Shown here in pieces: positions 1-7,944 of a stretch of 64,000 nt of DNA. The notes under the pieces were generated by a model. That model searched no databases and was not told where the DNA came from. It saw only the letters and a list, made by a program, of their open reading frames with translations. The position numbers and the translations under genes are program-made. The stretch's first letter is position 1; every line of letters starts with the position of its first letter. The DNA is from Dasania sp. GY-MA-18 (lineage in GTDB: Bacteria > Pseudomonadota > Gammaproteobacteria > Pseudomonadales > Dasaniaceae). The DNA is taken from positions 186,001-250,000 of the forward strand of contig NZ_JANHAP010000004.1 in the NCBI RefSeq assembly GCF_024734385.1. The letters are read 5' to 3'.

Positions 1-1
1 A

Positions 2-877
2 GACCATCACAGCCCTGTGCCCGGTTTAGTACATCGCTACCCCGACCGCGTTTTATTATTGGTTACCAACTTTTGTTCGGTGTATTGCCGCTACTGTACC
101 CGTGCCCGCATGGTGGGTTCAGCCGGTGAGCGCAGTGTGAAAAAATCCGATATAGAAGCCGCTTTCGATTACATCAGGCAGCATACCGAAATTCGCGACG
201 TGCTGATTTCTGGTGGCGATCCACTGAGCCTGGATGATGAAAAACTGGATTATGTATTACGCAATCTGCGCGCAATACCTCATGTCGAATTTATTCGCAT
301 TGGCAGCAAGCAGCCCGTGGTACAACCCATGCGTATTACCAGCGAATTAACCCGCATGCTAAAACGCTACCACCCTTTATGGATGAGTTTGCACTTCACC
401 CACGCCGACGAACTTACCCCCGAGGTGGTCGCCGCCTGTGGTCGCTTGGCAGATGCCGGTATACCACTGGGCAGCCAAACCGTATTGCTAAAAGGTGTTA
501 ACGATGATGTAAACACCATGACTACGCTTATGCACGGTTTGTTAAAAGCGCGGGTAAAACCTTATTACCTGTATCAGTGCGATCCTATTTCAGGCTCGGC
601 GCATTTCCGCACCCCGGTCTCTACCGGCGTGGAATTAATTCGCGCCATGCGTGGCCACACCACCGGTTATGCCATACCCACCTTTGTGGTGGATGCGCCC
701 AACGGCGGCGGTAAAATTCCCATCGCTCCCGACTATGTGCAAGGCTACGACGACAATGGCGAGCTGTTATTAAAAAGCTATGACGGTGGCGTTTATCGCT
801 ACCCCGATAGCGGTGCCAGGCTGCCTATAGCGCAAGCCAGCAAGCAAGAGGAGGTTATCTCATGGGAGCATCTGTAA
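2..877 (+). CDS. Lysine 2,3-aminomutase-type radical SAM enzyme (5' partial)
   Basis: The reading frame is open to the window edge, so the true start lies upstream. The visible protein has the radical SAM cluster motif CSVYCRYC. It also has the KamA signature CDPISGSAHFRTP...FVVDAPNGGGKIP, in which the PLP lysine (K337 of the clostridial enzyme) and the two substrate aspartates (D293, D330) are all kept with identical spacing of 44 and 7 residues. In the family these aspartates hold the substrate's distal amino group, so lysine or a similar diamino acid is the expected substrate and beta-lysine the expected product. The C-terminus is short and ends at a stop overlapping the next gene by 16 bp, which indicates translational coupling. 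Glutamate 2,3-aminomutase is less likely because both aspartates are present. EpmB, which modifies EF-P, remains possible, but this context is not the usual epmB setting. Confidence 0.85.
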   Translation, partial: DHHSPVPGLVHRYPDRVLLLVTNFCSVYCRYCTRARMVGSAGERSVKKSDIEAAFDYIRQHTEIRDVLISGGDPLSLDDEKLDYVLRNLRAIPHVEFIRIGSKQPVVQPMRITSELTRMLKRYHPLWMSLHFTHADELTPEVVAACGRLADAGIPLGSQTVLLKGVNDDVNTMTTLMHGLLKARVKPYYLYQCDPISGSAHFRTPVSTGVELIRAMRGHTTGYAIPTFVVDAPNGGGKIPIAPDYVQGYDDNGELLLKSYDGGVYRYPDSGARLPIAQASKQEEVISWEHL

Positions 878-1887
878 CACCGCTGCGCCTGGGTTTAACC
901 TACGACCTGCGCGACGATTACCTAGCCATGGGCTATAGCGAAATAGCAACCGCCGAGCTGGATCAAGCCAGCACTATAGAAAGTTTAATCAGCACACTCA
1001 GCCAACTGGGTTATGCGGTAGACCCTATAGGCCATGTTAAGCAATTAGCTGCGCGCTTAGTGGCGGGTGAACGCTGGGACTTGGTCTTTAATATCTGCGA
1101 AGGCATGCACGGCATAGGCCGCGAGGCACAAGTGCCTGCCTTATTAGACGCCTATCAGATTCCCTATGTGTTTTCTGACACCTTGGTGTGCGCGCTTACT
1201 TTGCACAAAGGCATGACCAAAGACGTAGTGCGCGCCGCTGGCGTGCCCACCCCTGACTATGCCGTGGTACACAACTTGGCAGACCTGCAAAACATTACCC
1301 TGGCTTACCCGCTGTTTGCCAAACCCATAGCCGAAGGTACGGGCAAAGGCGTTAGCGCCGACTCAAAAATTACTAACGCCAAGCAATTGCAGCGCGTCTG
1401 TAAAAAACTATTGCGTGAATTTCAGCAGCCGGTATTAGTCGAACGCTTTTTACCCGGCCGTGAATTTACCGTGGGCATAGTGGGCACCGGTAACGCGGCA
1501 GTAGCGGTAGGTGCCATGGAAATTCAATTACAAGCCGGTGCCGATAACGAAGTGTACTCTTTTCACAATAAGGAAAACTGGGAGCAATTGGTGCGCTATC
1601 AATTGCTAGAGCCCAGCCCCCTGCGCGAACAAGCCGAAGCCGTTGCCTTAGGAGCTTGGCGGGCGCTGGGTTGCCGCGATGGTGGCCGCATAGATGTGCG
1701 CGCCGATCATCTTGGCCAGGTTAATTTTATTGAGGTAAATCCCTTAGCGGGCATACACCCTACTTATTCCGACCTGCCCATTATGAATGCCTTAGCGGGT
1801 AATAGTTACCAGCACTTGCTGGGCCGCATTATGCAATCGGCCCTACAACGCTTGCCTAAACCCTCTGCTAAAGCCGTTGCGGCCTAA
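862..1887 (+). CDS. ATP-grasp ligase, D-Ala-D-Ala ligase-like (first of a pair)
   Basis: This 341-residue protein has the Ddl/ATP-grasp fold. The N-terminal region carries NICEGMHGIGREAQVPALL, matching the Ddl substrate-entry segment. A central ATP-binding region includes FAKPIAEGTGKGV and LVERFLPGREFTVGI. The C-terminal metal site reads RIDVRAD...FIEVNPLAGIHP. Family members join a carboxylate to an amine through an acyl phosphate. The start has a strong AGGAGG ribosome site and lies inside the end of the aminomutase gene. The next gene begins at its stop codon with an ATGA overlap. A housekeeping Ddl role is unlikely because the gene is tied to aminomutase and deacetylase genes and not to mur genes. 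The substrates cannot be read from the sequence. Confidence 0.8.
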   Translation: MGASVTPLRLGLTYDLRDDYLAMGYSEIATAELDQASTIESLISTLSQLGYAVDPIGHVKQLAARLVAGERWDLVFNICEGMHGIGREAQVPALLDAYQIPYVFSDTLVCALTLHKGMTKDVVRAAGVPTPDYAVVHNLADLQNITLAYPLFAKPIAEGTGKGVSADSKITNAKQLQRVCKKLLREFQQPVLVERFLPGREFTVGIVGTGNAAVAVGAMEIQLQAGADNEVYSFHNKENWEQLVRYQLLEPSPLREQAEAVALGAWRALGCRDGGRIDVRADHLGQVNFIEVNPLAGIHPTYSDLPIMNALAGNSYQHLLGRIMQSALQRLPKPSAKAVAA

Positions 1888-2903
1888 TGAAAACACAGCC
1901 CTTATCACTGCTGCTATTGCATCAAGCCATAGCAGCAGATGCCCGCAGTGATGAATTAGACACCCTCAAGCAAGCGGAGCAAATTGCCGCCGCTATCAGC
2001 CAACTAGGCTGGCAGCTGCAAATGCTAAGCACCAATTTAAATTTGGAAAATACTGCCGCCCAAATAAAAAAGCAGCAGCCCGACTGCGTGTTTAATTTGG
2101 TAGAGTCGCTGGCAGGCCAAGGCAAACTGATACACAGCATACCGGCGCTGCTCAGCCAATTGGCTATACCCTATACCGGGGTTAGTGCCGATGCCATGTA
2201 TTTAAGCTCACATAAGCGCCTAGCCAAAAAAGTGATGCAATACCATCACATAGACAGCGCCGAAAGCTTTGACTTACACGGCCCCCTACCCGCAAGCAAA
2301 GGGCCGTGGATAGTAAAATCACTATGGGAACACGCCTCCTTTGGTATGGACGATGGCTGCGTGGTGAATAACAGTGCCGAAGCTCTGCAACGCATACGCG
2401 ATAGTCAACAGCGCCTAGGCGGCGAGTGGTTTGCCGAGCGCTATCTCAGCGGCCGGGAATTTAATGTCTCGGTATTAGAGCTTAATGGCCAACCGCAGGT
2501 ATTACCTATCGCGGAAATGTGTTTTATCGACTACCCGCAAGGTAAACCCAAAATAGTGAGCTATGCCGCAAAATGGGATGAAGACAGCGCAGACTATCAC
2601 GCCACCCAGCGTCATTTCCCCACCCTAAACCCTGCATTGAGCGCCGCTATACACCGGCAAGTATTGCAGTGCTGGCAGGCCTTTGGCCTTAGCGGTTACG
2701 CCCGCGTTGATATACGCTGCGACGAGCATGAACAACCTTCGGTGTTAGAAGTTAACGCCAACCCCTGCTTGACTATGGATGCAGGCTTCGCCGCCGCCGC
2801 CGCGCAGGCAGGCATCAGCTACCAACAGGTTATCAAACATATAGTGCTGGCAGCACTGGCTAACAGCGCTGCACCAGCAGCATCAGTTGCGGTGGCTTCA
2901 TAA
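1887..2903 (+). CDS. ATP-grasp ligase, D-Ala-D-Ala ligase-like (second of a pair)
   Basis: This 338-residue ATP-grasp protein is a diverged paralogue of the preceding gene. It shows the same landmarks: CVFNLVESLAGQGKLIHSIPALL near residue 75, WIVKSLWEHASFGMDDGCVV for nucleotide binding, FAERYLSGREFNVSVLE, and RVDIRCDEHEQPSVLEVNANPCL as the Mg-ATP site. Two adjacent ligases suggest either two successive condensations or a heteromeric enzyme. The start codon overlaps the previous stop (ATGA), and only 2 bases separate its stop from the next start, so the genes are co-translated. I infer a small-molecule amide or dipeptide product. No exact family name can be given. Confidence 0.75.
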   Translation: MKTQPLSLLLLHQAIAADARSDELDTLKQAEQIAAAISQLGWQLQMLSTNLNLENTAAQIKKQQPDCVFNLVESLAGQGKLIHSIPALLSQLAIPYTGVSADAMYLSSHKRLAKKVMQYHHIDSAESFDLHGPLPASKGPWIVKSLWEHASFGMDDGCVVNNSAEALQRIRDSQQRLGGEWFAERYLSGREFNVSVLELNGQPQVLPIAEMCFIDYPQGKPKIVSYAAKWDEDSADYHATQRHFPTLNPALSAAIHRQVLQCWQAFGLSGYARVDIRCDEHEQPSVLEVNANPCLTMDAGFAAAAAQAGISYQQVIKHIVLAALANSAAPAASVAVAS

Positions 2904-2905
2904 GC

Positions 2906-4639
2906 ATGTTTCGCATACACAAAATTTACGATGTCAGCACGGCCAGCAATCAGCAATTGCTCAGCCAAGTGCAGGCCATGCTGCGGGTACAATTTAACGA
3001 GCTCAGCGAAAAAGATATAGCCAAGCTGCCAGCGCAATTAGCCAACCCCTTAAAATACCGTTTTCATTCACGCTTATTGGTGGCTGAAGATGGCCATGCC
3101 AAAGTGCGCGGCTTTGCTCTGCTATTACACGCCCCCGATTTGCAGTTTTGTTTTTTAGATTATATATGCGCTGGCCGTGGCGAAACCGGTGGCGGCATAG
3201 GCGGCGCTTTATATGAGCGGGTGCGCGAAGAAGCTTTTCAACTAAAAGCACTGGGGCTTTTTATGGAATGCCTGCCCGATGACCCCGCACTGTCACCCAA
3301 TGCCGAAACTCGCAAACAAAATATCGCCCGCCTGCGTTTTTATGAGCGCTATGGTGCCAGGCCCCTAGCTAACACCGCTTACGAAACACCGGTTAACGAA
3401 AAAGATACGGACCCGCCCTATTTAGTCTTCGACAATTTAGGCCAACACGAGCAAGTACTGCACCGCGAGCCCACCCAGGCTATAGTGCGCGCTATTTTAG
3501 AGCGTAAATACGCCAAGCTATGCCCACCGGCTTACATCGACAAAGTAGTAAACTCCATCAGCGATGAGCCCGTACAATTGCGCCAACCGCGTTATATTAA
3601 AAAAGCCGCTAAGGATAATATCCAACCCAAGCTCGATAAAATTGCCTTAATTATTAATCACGACCACGATATACATCATATCAAAGAGCGCGGCTATGTA
3701 GAGGCACCTGTACGCATTCAATCCATTAGCAAAGAGCTGGCGCGCACCCAATTATTTGAAACGCTGAATGCCAAAAAATACGGCCTGCATCATATAGAGC
3801 AAGTACACAAACCCGAGTTTGTGCATTACCTGCGCAAGGCCTGCGCCGCCATACCTCAGGGGCAATCGGTATACCCCTATGTGTTTCCCATACGCAATCG
3901 CGCCCGGCCACCGCAAGAGTTGCCACTGCGGGCGGGCTATTACTGCATAGATACCTTTACCCCCCTCAATAGCAACGCCTACTTAGCGGCGCGGGGCTCG
4001 GTGGATTGCGCCATGACGGCCGCCGACTGCTTATTAGATGGCCGCCGCATAGCCTATGCCCTAGTACGCCCGCCCGGCCATCACGCCGAGCACCAAGCCT
4101 TTGGCGGCTTTTGTTATTTTAATTCCGCTGCGGTAGCCGCCCATCATCTTAGCCTGCACGGCAAGGTGGCTTTATTCGATATAGACTATCACCACGGCAA
4201 CGGCAGCCAGGATATTTTTTACCAGCGCCGTGATGTGTACACCCTGTCTATACATGGCCACCCCCGTCACTCCTATCCTTATTTTTCAGGTTTTGACGAT
4301 GAAAAAGGTGAGGCCGAAGGCAAAGGTTATAACCGCAACTACCCCTTGGCCGAAAATATTAATGGCGAGCAATATAGGCTAGTGCTTAATAAAGCCTTGC
4401 AACGCATAGCCAATTATCAGCCCAGTTTTTTAGTGCTGGCGCTGGGTTTGGATACAGCCAAGGGCGACCCTACCGGCTCTTTTCAATTAATGGCAGAAGA
4501 TTTTTACCGCAATGGCGAGCTGATAGGCGCACTAAAACTGCCCACCTTGGTCATACAGGAGGGTGGTTACAAAACCCAAACGCTGGGCATTAATGCTCGG
4601 CATTTTTTTAATGGCTTATGGCAGGGCATGTCAGCCTAA
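2906..4639 (+). CDS. GNAT acetyltransferase fused to HDAC/acetylpolyamine amidohydrolase domain
   Basis: This 577-residue protein has two domains. Residues about 1-190 look like a GNAT fold with an acetyl-CoA loop (RGETGGGIGGALYERV) and a later FYERYGARP motif. Residues about 240-577 are a class II HDAC-like amidohydrolase. It has the His dyad PPGHH (392-393), zinc ligands in FDIDYHHGNG (D427, H429) and GLDTAKGDP (D516), and the catalytic tyrosine in QEGGY (Y555). The GLDTAKGDP segment resembles acetylpolyamine amidohydrolases more than histone-type enzymes. Carrying acetyl transfer and deacetylation in one chain suggests transient N-acetyl protection of an amine, or a GNAT half with a different acyl donor. 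It is the fourth gene of the aminomutase-ligase operon. Confidence 0.8.
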   Translation: MFRIHKIYDVSTASNQQLLSQVQAMLRVQFNELSEKDIAKLPAQLANPLKYRFHSRLLVAEDGHAKVRGFALLLHAPDLQFCFLDYICAGRGETGGGIGGALYERVREEAFQLKALGLFMECLPDDPALSPNAETRKQNIARLRFYERYGARPLANTAYETPVNEKDTDPPYLVFDNLGQHEQVLHREPTQAIVRAILERKYAKLCPPAYIDKVVNSISDEPVQLRQPRYIKKAAKDNIQPKLDKIALIINHDHDIHHIKERGYVEAPVRIQSISKELARTQLFETLNAKKYGLHHIEQVHKPEFVHYLRKACAAIPQGQSVYPYVFPIRNRARPPQELPLRAGYYCIDTFTPLNSNAYLAARGSVDCAMTAADCLLDGRRIAYALVRPPGHHAEHQAFGGFCYFNSAAVAAHHLSLHGKVALFDIDYHHGNGSQDIFYQRRDVYTLSIHGHPRHSYPYFSGFDDEKGEAEGKGYNRNYPLAENINGEQYRLVLNKALQRIANYQPSFLVLALGLDTAKGDPTGSFQLMAEDFYRNGELIGALKLPTLVIQEGGYKTQTLGINARHFFNGLWQGMSA

Positions 4640-4678
4640 GGTAGTACTGTATCAACACTCGTATATCTTCTAACAACT

Positions 4679-4704
4679 GCTGGCGCAGCACTGCGCAAGC
4701 CAGC
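4679..4704 (+). other. Inverted repeat between operon genes
   Basis: GCTGGC pairs with GCCAGC, and inside it GCAG pairs with CTGC around a CA loop. The hairpin lies just upstream of the weak GTG start of the next GNAT gene. No T-run follows, so it is not a standard terminator. It could be a processing or attenuation stem. Confidence 0.35.
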
Positions 4705-4716
4705 GATATTTTAGCG

Positions 4717-5274
4717 GTGCAGCAATTAGTCACAGACACAGGATTTTTTTCGCCACAGGAAGTGGCCATTGCGGTAGAACTGGTAGAGCAGCACTTACAA
4801 CAAGGCAGTGCCAGCGGCTACTTTTTTTTATTCGCTGACGATCACGCGCAGCCCCAACAACTGCGCGGCTATAGTTGCTATGGCCCCATACCACAAATAG
4901 ACAATAGCTTTGATTTGTATTGGCTGGCGGTAGCCCCCAGCCAACAAGGCCTGGGTTTGGGCAAGCAGTTGTTGCAAAGCACAGAGTCCTTAGTACAGGC
5001 TGCGGCGGGGCAAAGCTTAATTATAGAAACCTCTGGCCGCGAGCAATATTTACCCACCCGCCGCTTTTATGAGGCTATGGCTTATCGAATCAGCGAACAG
5101 ATCAGAGATTTTTATGGCCCTGGTGATGACAAAATTATTTACCGCAAAGATTTTTTTGCAATGGAGCGCGCCACCGACGCACACGATAGGGCCATAAATA
5201 ATAGCGCCATCGCTTTAAATATTAAGGCTTGCTATAAACTGCTGCATTTCACTGCGCAGCCATTCACAAAATAA
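4717..5274 (+). CDS. GNAT family N-acetyltransferase
   Basis: This protein of up to 185 residues is a GNAT acetyltransferase. VAPSQQGLGLGKQLLQSTE at about residues 70-88 is the acetyl-CoA pyrophosphate-binding loop, and FYEAMAYRI marks the conserved last strand. The segment VTDTGFFSPQEVAIAVELVEQ resembles a GNAT subgroup that often sits beside ATP-grasp ligases. The GTG start has only a weak ribosome site. The frame stays open back to a stop at 4642 without another usual start, so the N-terminus is uncertain. Its last 60 bases overlap the convergent LysR gene. It may acetylate the product or an intermediate of the preceding operon. Confidence 0.7.
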   Translation: MQQLVTDTGFFSPQEVAIAVELVEQHLQQGSASGYFFLFADDHAQPQQLRGYSCYGPIPQIDNSFDLYWLAVAPSQQGLGLGKQLLQSTESLVQAAAGQSLIIETSGREQYLPTRRFYEAMAYRISEQIRDFYGPGDDKIIYRKDFFAMERATDAHDRAINNSAIALNIKACYKLLHFTAQPFTK

Positions 5275-6147
5275 AGTCACTTCGGCACTGTCATGGGCAT
5301 GCTCTTTTTTCAAAATACTTACCCAATCATTGGTAACCATACCTGCGGCCACCGGCTTAATTAATTCGCCGCTGCGCAAATAAGGTGCGGTAGAAATCGC
5401 ATCGCCCAAGGCTATACCCTCACCGGCTACTGCCAGTTTTACACACAGGGTTTCATCGTGTATTACCGGCCCCGCACCCTGACCTTTTTCGCTGCAGCCT
5501 ACCGCCTCAAACCAGCGCGGCCACCAGTGATTAGAGCTTTCGTGCAGCAAGGTATAATTGTGCAGCTCAGCCACTTCGTTTAAAGGCTCATCAATTAAGC
5601 GCGGGCTGCATACCGGGTAGTCCACGATTTGAAACAATGGCTCGCGACTATAGCCCTCAAATATTTTGGGGCCAGTATAAATCTCCACATCTACATCATT
5701 TAACGGTGCAGCAACCCGCAGATTTTGATTGATGTGTATTTCTAATTTTATTTGCGGATACTTATCCCTAAACAAACCTATGCGGCCAGTTAACCAATAC
5801 TCGGCAAAGGCAGGCCCCACGCCAATTTTTAAACTGCGCTGGAAATGTTTATGCACTTTGCTGGGGAACAAGGCCGCCGTACTATCACTAATACCCTTAA
5901 AAGCCGCAGTCAGTGCTGCCAAATAGCTTTGCCCTATATCGGTAAGCTGGGTTTTGCGATTATTGCGCTCCAGCAACTTCACCCCTAAATAATCCTCTAA
6001 CAAACTAATTTGTCGGCTCACCGCTGATTGAGTAACGCATAGTTCTACAGTCGCTTTTTTAAAACTCTGATGCCGCCCCACCGCCTCAAAAGCCTTTAAG
6101 GCGTTTAAGGGCGGTAATTGATAGGCGCTGTGATTTTCGTCAGCCAT
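5215..6147 (-). CDS. LysR-family transcriptional regulator, GcvA-like
   Basis: This 310-residue LysR regulator has an N-terminal winged helix-turn-helix (NALKAFEAVGRHQSFKKAT, then VTQSAVSRQISLLEDYLGV, residues about 14-60). An effector domain of the GcvA/AmpR type follows, with VDVEIYTG and GEGIALGD. It is transcribed divergently from the class III aminotransferase gene across 182 bp, the classic arrangement for a LysR protein controlling its neighbour and itself. It probably senses an amino acid or amine handled by the aminotransferase, and possibly by the operon that converges on it. The 3' ends of this gene and the GNAT gene overlap. Confidence 0.85.
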   Translation of the reverse strand: MADENHSAYQLPPLNALKAFEAVGRHQSFKKATVELCVTQSAVSRQISLLEDYLGVKLLERNNRKTQLTDIGQSYLAALTAAFKGISDSTAALFPSKVHKHFQRSLKIGVGPAFAEYWLTGRIGLFRDKYPQIKLEIHINQNLRVAAPLNDVDVEIYTGPKIFEGYSREPLFQIVDYPVCSPRLIDEPLNEVAELHNYTLLHESSNHWWPRWFEAVGCSEKGQGAGPVIHDETLCVKLAVAGEGIALGDAISTAPYLRSGELIKPVAAGMVTNDWVSILKKEHAHDSAEVTLFCEWLRSEMQQFIASLNI

Positions 6148-6329
6148 AGGGTGGCTCTCATAACAGTAACAATATTGAATTATGGCAGCATAAGCTGAAA
6201 CGCACTGTGCTTCAATTGGGCCTTAACAGTGCTGCAAAAAACGCAAACGATAGTTAACCATAAGTCATTTTACGCCTGCTATATCTAGCTCTACAGTTAA
6301 GGCATCACTATATTAAGCGCGAGGCCAAT
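6148..6329. promoter_or_regulatory. Divergent intergenic control region of LysR and aminotransferase
   Basis: This 182-bp gap lies between two divergent starts. An imperfect dyad at about 6196-6214 (TGAAACGCA, CTG, TGCTTCA) is a candidate LysR binding site. No clear -10/-35 pair can be assigned on either strand. The assignment rests on position and partial symmetry. Confidence 0.35.
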
Positions 6330-7751
6330 ATGACTTACTCCCTACCCAGCCCCAAAGCCGAAGCTATATTAGCCAAGGGCAACCGTTACTTTCGCAACGG
6401 CGCCAATTATGAAAAGCGGCGGGCAGCGGCCCAGCAAGCGGGGCTAAACAACAAACCACCACAGGTAATTTTTGCCAAGGCCGAAGGCGACTACCTCTAT
6501 GATGTAGACGGCAACCGCTATATAGACTTTCAGTGTGGCTGGGCCTCTAACCCCTGCGGCAACGCCAACCCCGAAATTATTGAGGCGGTCACCGCCGCCA
6601 TGCGCCAATACGGTTTTATTTACGAGCACCCATTGCGCTACGAGCTGGCCGAAAAGCTTTTACCTCTCACCCCCTACGGTCACCACAGCCGCTTAAACTA
6701 CGAGGTATCGGGCACCGAGGCCGCCGAAGCCGCTATACATATGGCCCTATGCGCCAAACAGGCGCGCTTTATTATCTCCTTCGATAAGTGTTTTCACGGC
6801 TTAGGGTTGGGCACTAAATTGGTCAATGGCTACGATGCCGAGTCCACCCGCTATATGGAAGCCTGGAAAGGCGGCGTGATTAAAGCTCCCTTCCCCTCAG
6901 CCTATGATGCCCCTGCCGGTATGGATATAGAGCAATACATAGATTACTGCCTATGGCATTTAGAGACACGTATACCCAGCTACGAAGTACCGGCCGATTT
7001 AATTGCCGGGGTTATTATAGAGCCAGGCTTAGCCGAGGGCGGCAACTGGCTACCCCCCAAACGCTTTATGCAGGGCGTTAAGCGCATCTGCGAAAAGCAC
7101 GGCTGGTTATTTATCTGCGATGAAGTCTTAACCGGCCTGGGCCGCACCGGCAAAACCTGGGCGATAGAACACTTTGATATCAAGCCCGATATTTTGGTGA
7201 TAGGCAAAAACATCACCGGCGGGGTAGAACCCATAGCTGTGGTTACCGCCACCGAAGAAGTGCTGGCCAATAACAAACAGTCCAGCTCGGGTAGCACCTA
7301 TGCTGGCACCCCCGCCGGTTGTGCGGCGGCGCTAAAGACCTTGGAAATTTATGAGCGCGACAATGTCGTAGAGCGCGGCCGCCGCCTGGGCGAACTAGCC
7401 GCTAAGCGCATGGCCAAATGGCAGGATAACTACGCCATTGTTGGCGAGGTACGTAGCCTGGGGGCATTAATGGCCGCTCATATTGTAGACCCAGAAACCG
7501 GCCTAGCCAGCATGAACTGGGGCATGAGCGTAGGCGACGAAGCCCTGCGCCGCGGTGCCTTTGTGGTAAACGACCACGAAAACACCGTGCGCCTATACCC
7601 AGCGCTGACCATGAGCGAAGCCGCCCTCAACGAGGGGCTAGATATAGTAGAAGAAGCTATCGCCCATGTGGAAAAACACGGGCCTATGGGCAAAGGCATA
7701 GATAATGATGTGTATTATCCCCACTACTACACCGGTTTTACCGGTTATTAA
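6330..7751 (+). CDS. PLP-dependent class III aminotransferase (GSA aminomutase-like)
   Basis: This 473-residue fold-type I aminotransferase of class III contains the PLP aspartate motif ICDEVLTGLGRTGKTW and the Schiff-base lysine segment DILVIGKNITGG. The substrate-side segments GCGNANPEI and NYEVSGTEAAEAA are also family-typical. It resembles glutamate-1-semialdehyde aminomutases and omega-amino acid transaminases, but true HemL enzymes are shorter and differ at the C-terminus. Here the C-terminus ends in an unusual YYPHYYTGFTGY. Divergence from a LysR gene and proximity to the aminomutase cluster suggest it transaminates a diamine, beta-amino acid or lysine derivative. The exact substrate is unknown. 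Confidence 0.8.
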   Translation: MTYSLPSPKAEAILAKGNRYFRNGANYEKRRAAAQQAGLNNKPPQVIFAKAEGDYLYDVDGNRYIDFQCGWASNPCGNANPEIIEAVTAAMRQYGFIYEHPLRYELAEKLLPLTPYGHHSRLNYEVSGTEAAEAAIHMALCAKQARFIISFDKCFHGLGLGTKLVNGYDAESTRYMEAWKGGVIKAPFPSAYDAPAGMDIEQYIDYCLWHLETRIPSYEVPADLIAGVIIEPGLAEGGNWLPPKRFMQGVKRICEKHGWLFICDEVLTGLGRTGKTWAIEHFDIKPDILVIGKNITGGVEPIAVVTATEEVLANNKQSSSGSTYAGTPAGCAAALKTLEIYERDNVVERGRRLGELAAKRMAKWQDNYAIVGEVRSLGALMAAHIVDPETGLASMNWGMSVGDEALRRGAFVVNDHENTVRLYPALTMSEAALNEGLDIVEEAIAHVEKHGPMGKGIDNDVYYPHYYTGFTGY

Positions 7752-7772
7752 GCGCTCTGCTAGCAGCAGCTC

Positions 7773-7811
7773 CAGGTTAGGACGGTAGATTTTTAGTGTC
7801 GCCCTAACCTG
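7773..7811 (+). terminator. Possible terminator after aminotransferase
   Basis: A perfect 9-bp stem (CAGGTTAGG with CCTAACCTG) encloses a 21-base loop, about 20 bases after the aminotransferase stop codon. Only a short T tract (TTTAGC) follows, so termination is plausible but not certain. Confidence 0.4.
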
Positions 7812-7944
7812 TTTAGCATTACTATTAGCGGGCTAGACGATAGCACTGTGACATATCCTGACAATTTAGCTCACAGCAAACACTTTTCTTATGTGCTGCC
7901 GTCAGTACAATGCCAAGATAACAAAATAAGAGCCTCTGCCCCCT

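Noticed and set aside
862-2903. Housekeeping D-Ala-D-Ala ligase (ddl) for cell wall synthesis
   Set aside because: Two diverged copies are coupled to an aminomutase and a deacetylase and are not near mur or fts genes.
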